This document shows, in pieces, positions 39,782 through 43,708 of a DNA stretch of 43,708 nt (positions within the stretch are counted from its first letter, which is position 1; every line of letters starts with the position of its first letter). The position numbers and the translations under genes were made by a program. A model generated the notes under the pieces. The model searched no databases and had not been told where the DNA came from. It worked only from the letters and a program-made list of their open reading frames with translations. The DNA is from JBNKDD01 sp050288085. GTDB lineage: Bacteria; Chloroflexota; Anaerolineae; Aggregatilineales; UBA3940. The stretch spans positions 1 to 43,708 of the forward strand of contig JBNKDD010000013.1 in assembly GCA_050288085.1 (NCBI GenBank), in the 5' to 3' direction.

Positions 39782-42766
39782 ATGCGTCGTTATTTGGGAA
39801 TTACATTGGTGCTGTTGCTGCTCCCCTTTGGGAGCTTTGCTCGATTCCCGCCGCCGCAAGAAGAGGAACTTGACCCCGAAGTCGAGGCGATTCTGGAGCA
39901 AATGGGGCCGGAGGATCGTGTCGGGCAGCTCTTTCTCGTGACCTTTTATGGCACCAACGTAAGACCAGAATCAGATATTGCCCGCCTGGTAACCGATTAT
40001 CGCGTCGGCGGCGTGATGCTGCTGCCGCAGAACAACAACTTTACCGATCAGCAAGATTTGCTGGCCCAGGTCTATCAGATGACGACCGACCTGCAAATGT
40101 TAGCCGCCGAAACTGAATTAACATCGGAATCTGGGTTAGAAGAGGAAGTGCCGCCTGTTACGGCTGTTCCGCCTCCGCCCTATATCCCGCTGTTCATTGG
40201 TGTTGAACATGGCGGAAGCATCTCTGAATATCCCTCCATCTTATCAAGTGTTACACCCTTACCAAGTAACATGGCAATTGGCGCGACCTGGGACCCGACT
40301 CTAGCCGAGGCTACCGGCCAGATCGTTGGGGATGGGATGTCAACATTAGGAATCAACCTGTTGATTGGCCCGCCCGCCGATGTTGTTGAAATTCCCCAGC
40401 CCTCAACCTTAGGCGATCTTGGCCCACGAGTCTTTGGTGGTGAGCCGTTCTGGGTATCCCAGATGACGGTTGCCTATGTGCATGGGGTTCACCTGGGAAG
40501 CAGTGGCCGGATGGCTGTTGTACCGCGCCATTTCCCTGGACATGGAGGGGCAGATCGGATCGCGAGTGTTGAAGTTCCAACCGTTCGCCGTTCACTTGAC
40601 CAGTTAACGCAGATCGACTTGCAGCCATTTTATGCTGTGACCGGCGATGCCACCGATCCCTTTGAAACAGCGGATGGTTTGCTGACCGGGCACATTCGCT
40701 ATCAGGGTTTTCAGGGCGATAACCCTCGCCTCCTGACCCGCCCGATCAGCCTCGATCCACAGGCGATGCAAGCACTCCTTCGCCTTGACCCAATTGCCAG
40801 TTGGCGTAATGAGGGGGGATTGATTGTCAGCGATGCCCTGGGACTGCGGGGTGTCCGGCGTTTTTATGATCCCCAGGAAACGACTTTTCCCAATCGTCGC
40901 ATTGCTCAGGATGCTTTTCTTGCAGGTAACGATCTGCTTTATGTAGGTGATTTTGGGACCAACCCGCCGGTTGATCAGACCGAGACGGTGATCAACACTA
41001 TTGAATTCTTTGTCCAGTCTTACAAAGAAGATCCCAACTTCCAGGCACGGGTTGACGAGTCGGTGCGTCGTATTATCCGGAAGAAGCTTGATTTGTATGG
41101 CGGGCAGTTTGCGGTTCAGTCGGTAGTGCCCCCGGCATCTGGCCTGGAAGATCTAGTATCGCAGCGTGAAGTAACGTTTACGGTAGCCCAAAACGCCCTG
41201 ACACTTCTATCACCCAATCAGGCCGACCTCCTTACATCGCCCCAATCCGGTGAAAACATTGTTATTTTCACCGATACGCGTATGGTGAGCCAGTGTTCTT
41301 CTTGTGAACCTTACTCGTTGATGGAAACCGATGCATTGCAATCGGCCATCCTGCGATCCTATGGCCCTGCGGGGAGTGGACTGGTAACTGTAAACACGAT
41401 TCGCAGTTTCAGCTTTGACGAGTTGGATGACTGGTTGGTGTATGGGCCGCCCCCAGAAACACTACCGGATGATACGGGGCAGGGGGAAACGCCCGAAGTC
41501 GATGATTCGGCAGTTGAAGAAGGCGCAGATGCCGCTGATTCAGGTGATGTTACTGAAACGGCTGATGCGGGTGAAACGATTGGTTTGAACAATACAACAC
41601 CCGAACCGGATGAAATCTATACGTCGCTGCTCTCTGCCGATTGGATTGTCTTTGTCATGCTGGACTTCAATACGGATATACCATCTTCCAGTGTGGTAAA
41701 GCGCTTTTTGTCAGAATCTCCGGTATCAACCGACACTCAGATTGTTGTAATGTCGATGGCTGCGCCCTATTATCTGGATTCAACTGAGGTGGGGAAACTG
41801 GCAGCATATTATGCACTTTACGGTTACACTGATCCCTTCATCGATGTTGCTGCCCGTGCTCTGTTTCAAGGGGTTCCCTTGAATGGGGCTTCTCCCGTTT
41901 CTGTCAGTGCGATTAACTATGACATCCTGGAGGCTACCTCTCCTGCCCCCACTCAGGTGATCCCATTGTCGGTTACTCTGGAACCACCAACTAATGAGAT
42001 CGTGCCCACTCCCACAGCTGATCAGGCCTTAGAGGTCAGGAGGGGGGATACACTGTTCCTGACCGCTGGCACGATAGTGGATCACAATGGACATCCTGTG
42101 CCGGATGGCACGCCGGTTGAGTTCGTGTTTAATTATGTGGGTCAAGGGCTGCGGGATACCTCACCGGTTACAACTGTGGATGGAATAGCTCGTATCCAGC
42201 AGGTGCTTGATCGACCGGGTAATCTTGAAATTACGGTTCAAAGTGGCCCGGCGCAAACATCTATCAGCTATGAATTTACCATTCCAGAAGATCCTGCCGA
42301 TCCCGGGGTAGGGAGGATTGCGGTGCCAACCGCTGCTGCTGCCGCAGAGTCCCCTGAGCCAACCGAAACGCCGGTAACTCCTACCGAGGCGATCTCGACA
42401 CCTGAAATCACCCCGACAAAAGTCAATGGTGATGGCGACGAAAAAAATGTAAATTTCGGGGATTTATTCCTCAGTTTGTTTGGATTGATCGGGCTTGGCG
42501 GGATCATCTTTGTCGCCGGGGTGATCCGGCATGATGTAAATTACGGTTTGCTGCTGGCGCTGCCAAGTGTCGGTCTTGGCCTGTTTTCGTACAACTATTA
42601 CGCGATGCTGTTGCCGGGTGCTCATAAATGGCAAGCTCTATTTGGGGAGGATTGGAGTGCAAGCATTGCAACCTGGTTTGGTACACTGGTTGGTCTGGGT
42701 TTGACGTTATTGGCTCTGTATGCGTGGGCGAATTGGATCCCCTTAAGGAAGCGGGACGGGCGGTGA
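39782..42766 (+). CDS. Membrane-anchored GH3 (NagZ-like) protein with altered catalytic motif
   Basis: Numbered from ATG at 39782 (a TTG at 39773 after GGGGG is also possible). A signal peptide leads into a GH3 barrel (DRVGQLFLVTFYGT, RVGGVMLLPQ, IGATWDPTLAEATG). The family motif KHFPGHGDTxxDSH reads RHFPGHGGADRIAS (249-262), so the Asp-His acid/base dyad of NagZ-type enzymes is gone. The nucleophile in IVSDALGL (Asp351) is kept, and the IDQEGGR motif reads VEHGGS. A second domain, a Glu/Asp-rich linker, a Big-1-like Ig domain (GTPVEFVFNY), a Thr/Pro linker and about three C-terminal membrane helices follow. NagZ-like hydrolysis is unlikely. The 3' end overlaps the converging kinase gene by 24 bases. 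Confidence 0.82.
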   Translation: MRRYLGITLVLLLLPFGSFARFPPPQEEELDPEVEAILEQMGPEDRVGQLFLVTFYGTNVRPESDIARLVTDYRVGGVMLLPQNNNFTDQQDLLAQVYQMTTDLQMLAAETELTSESGLEEEVPPVTAVPPPPYIPLFIGVEHGGSISEYPSILSSVTPLPSNMAIGATWDPTLAEATGQIVGDGMSTLGINLLIGPPADVVEIPQPSTLGDLGPRVFGGEPFWVSQMTVAYVHGVHLGSSGRMAVVPRHFPGHGGADRIASVEVPTVRRSLDQLTQIDLQPFYAVTGDATDPFETADGLLTGHIRYQGFQGDNPRLLTRPISLDPQAMQALLRLDPIASWRNEGGLIVSDALGLRGVRRFYDPQETTFPNRRIAQDAFLAGNDLLYVGDFGTNPPVDQTETVINTIEFFVQSYKEDPNFQARVDESVRRIIRKKLDLYGGQFAVQSVVPPASGLEDLVSQREVTFTVAQNALTLLSPNQADLLTSPQSGENIVIFTDTRMVSQCSSCEPYSLMETDALQSAILRSYGPAGSGLVTVNTIRSFSFDELDDWLVYGPPPETLPDDTGQGETPEVDDSAVEEGADAADSGDVTETADAGETIGLNNTTPEPDEIYTSLLSADWIVFVMLDFNTDIPSSSVVKRFLSESPVSTDTQIVVMSMAAPYYLDSTEVGKLAAYYALYGYTDPFIDVAARALFQGVPLNGASPVSVSAINYDILEATSPAPTQVIPLSVTLEPPTNEIVPTPTADQALEVRRGDTLFLTAGTIVDHNGHPVPDGTPVEFVFNYVGQGLRDTSPVTTVDGIARIQQVLDRPGNLEITVQSGPAQTSISYEFTIPEDPADPGVGRIAVPTAAAAAESPEPTETPVTPTEAISTPEITPTKVNGDGDEKNVNFGDLFLSLFGLIGLGGIIFVAGVIRHDVNYGLLLALPSVGLGLFSYNYYAMLLPGAHKWQALFGEDWSASIATWFGTLVGLGLTLLALYAWANWIPLRKRDGR

Positions 42767-43708
42767 GAAGGTCGTCGCCAGTATAGATATGACCAGCAGC
42801 CCCAGGGTGATCAGAGCCAGGATGCGGTTTATTGGCGCAATTTGCAACCTCCGGGTATTTTTGTTCTTTGTTAGGAGAAAATCCAGGGGTTCAGTTGAAA
42901 ACAGAGTTTGTTTGAAGACTTTTGCATCTGTTGGACGATCTTCAGGGTGCATTTCCATTGCCCATAAAATAGCTTGTTCAGCCCGCAAACTGATCTCCGG
43001 GTTTAACTGCCGGGGAGGAATCAATGCATCGGGTTGTAAGAAACGTGTTTTTGCTTCTGCGGGTGGGGTGTTGGTAAGTAAATGATACAACGTAGCCCCC
43101 AGGGAATAGAGGTCGGAACGCGGTTCAGTATGGCCGGTATCTCCGCCATATTGTTCCAGGGGTGTGTATAGGGCTGTTCCACGGCCTTGCACTACTGTGA
43201 TGGTTCGGGTTTCGTCTGAGGTCATCAATTTGACCAGCCCAAAATCAACCAATTTGATTAGACCATCGGGGGTTAATTTGATATTGGCAGGTTTAATATC
43301 TCGATGTAAAACTGGTTGCTCCTGGCAATGTAAGTAGATCAGTGCGTCACATAACTGAGTAGCCCAATCAAGAGCCAGTTCGGTAGGAATGAATTTTCCC
43401 CGACTTTTGTACTCTTCGATTTTCTGGCGCAAATCTTCCCCGGATACAAAGTCCATGATCAGGAAGACTCGGTTGCCATCATCGAAAAAATCCGATACTT
43501 TCGGTAGGTTAGGATGATCAAGACGTGCAAGAATGGTCGCTTCGCGGTAAAACTGGTCGCGAGCTTGTTGTTGTTCAGAAGGAGTACTCTGAGGAGACAC
43601 CTGAATTTCTTTGATAGCACAATATCGTCCGGCGAGCCGGGTGTCCTCGGCGCGGTAGATGGCTCCCATCCCGCCCTGGCCAACGGCTTCGACGATGCGG
43701 TAACGTGA
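42743..43708 (-). CDS. Ser/Thr protein kinase with C-terminal membrane helix, N-terminus cut by the window
   Basis: The frame is open through base 43708, beginning RYRIVEAVGQGGMGAIYRAED, so the glycine loop is visible but the first residues lie outside. AIKEI (catalytic Lys), HRDIKPANIKL, DFGLV, GTALYTPLEQYGG and SDLYSLGATLYHLL complete a Hanks-type kinase. A single membrane helix near the end (NRILALITLGLLVISIL) is followed by only a short tail, so there is no sensor domain outside. It resembles kinases with a cytoplasmic catalytic domain and tail anchor. Its 3' end overlaps the GH3-like gene. Confidence 0.93.
   Translation of the reverse strand, partial: SRYRIVEAVGQGGMGAIYRAEDTRLAGRYCAIKEIQVSPQSTPSEQQQARDQFYREATILARLDHPNLPKVSDFFDDGNRVFLIMDFVSGEDLRQKIEEYKSRGKFIPTELALDWATQLCDALIYLHCQEQPVLHRDIKPANIKLTPDGLIKLVDFGLVKLMTSDETRTITVVQGRGTALYTPLEQYGGDTGHTEPRSDLYSLGATLYHLLTNTPPAEAKTRFLQPDALIPPRQLNPEISLRAEQAILWAMEMHPEDRPTDAKVFKQTLFSTEPLDFLLTKNKNTRRLQIAPINRILALITLGLLVISILATTFSPPVPLP

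Noticed and set aside
1..43708. CRISPR arrays, rRNA, tRNA, insertion sequences and prophage genes
   Set aside because: I looked for regular short repeats, cloverleaf-like gaps, transposase or integrase motifs and phage structural genes and found none; intergenic gaps are mostly under 350 bases.

Overview
The window looks like a chromosomal segment of a Chloroflexota bacterium, probably class Anaerolineae. This is inferred from gene style: a mevalonate-pathway decarboxylase, a Ser/Thr kinase fused to a sulfatase-modifying-factor domain, CHAT/FHA and double-zinc-ribbon proteins, several lipoproteins with Pro/Thr-rich linkers, and frequent GTG/TTG starts. I see no rRNA, tRNA, CRISPR array, transposase or phage gene. 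It reads as ordinary housekeeping DNA mixed with lineage-specific secretion, signalling and cell-surface genes.

Region by region. 1-5597 (+): end of a mevalonate decarboxylase, then a compact run of a site-2 protease (RseP-like), a HEAT-repeat protein, a gluzincin-type membrane peptidase, acylphosphatase and a FecR-like membrane protein, closed by a strong bidirectional terminator. 5661-10620 (-): a three-gene unit of kinase-SUMF1, an M23 peptidase fused to a clan-A glycosidase, and a surface-type protein that shares a ~90-residue module with the M23 protein. 10807-14973: a double-zinc-ribbon membrane protein, enolase, and a CHAT-FHA-V4R protein. 15145-24407: mnmA, an A24 peptidase-like membrane protein, an orphan substrate-binding lipoprotein, plsY, a JAMM peptidase, a DtxR-family regulator, an aspartase, ferredoxin plus superoxide dismutase, a DMT exporter and a tiny zinc-ribbon protein. 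24435-27026: a GH38 mannosidase-like protein whose metal and catalytic motifs are replaced. 27034-32593: a tandem SBP_bac_3 lipoprotein, nadD, obgE, a cNMP-binding protein, yraN and miaA. 32568-43708: a secreted trypsin-like protease with two membrane proteins, an aldo/keto reductase, an FlK-like thioesterase, a family-5 substrate-binding lipoprotein, a membrane-anchored GH3-like protein with a broken acid/base motif, and the start of a second Ser/Thr kinase cut by the window edge.

How it fits together. Two Hanks-type kinases and an FHA-containing caspase-like protein suggest phospho-threonine signalling. The M23-glycosidase operon headed by a kinase, the CHAT-FHA-V4R protein, and the two glycosidase scaffolds with degraded active sites are the least ordinary parts. 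Two copies of a structured intergenic repeat (17049-17183 and 19205-19285) share conserved edges but have different stems. Three solute-binding lipoproteins occur without any permease gene nearby. Several convergent gene pairs overlap at their 3' ends. All functions are inferred from reading motifs; no database search was run.
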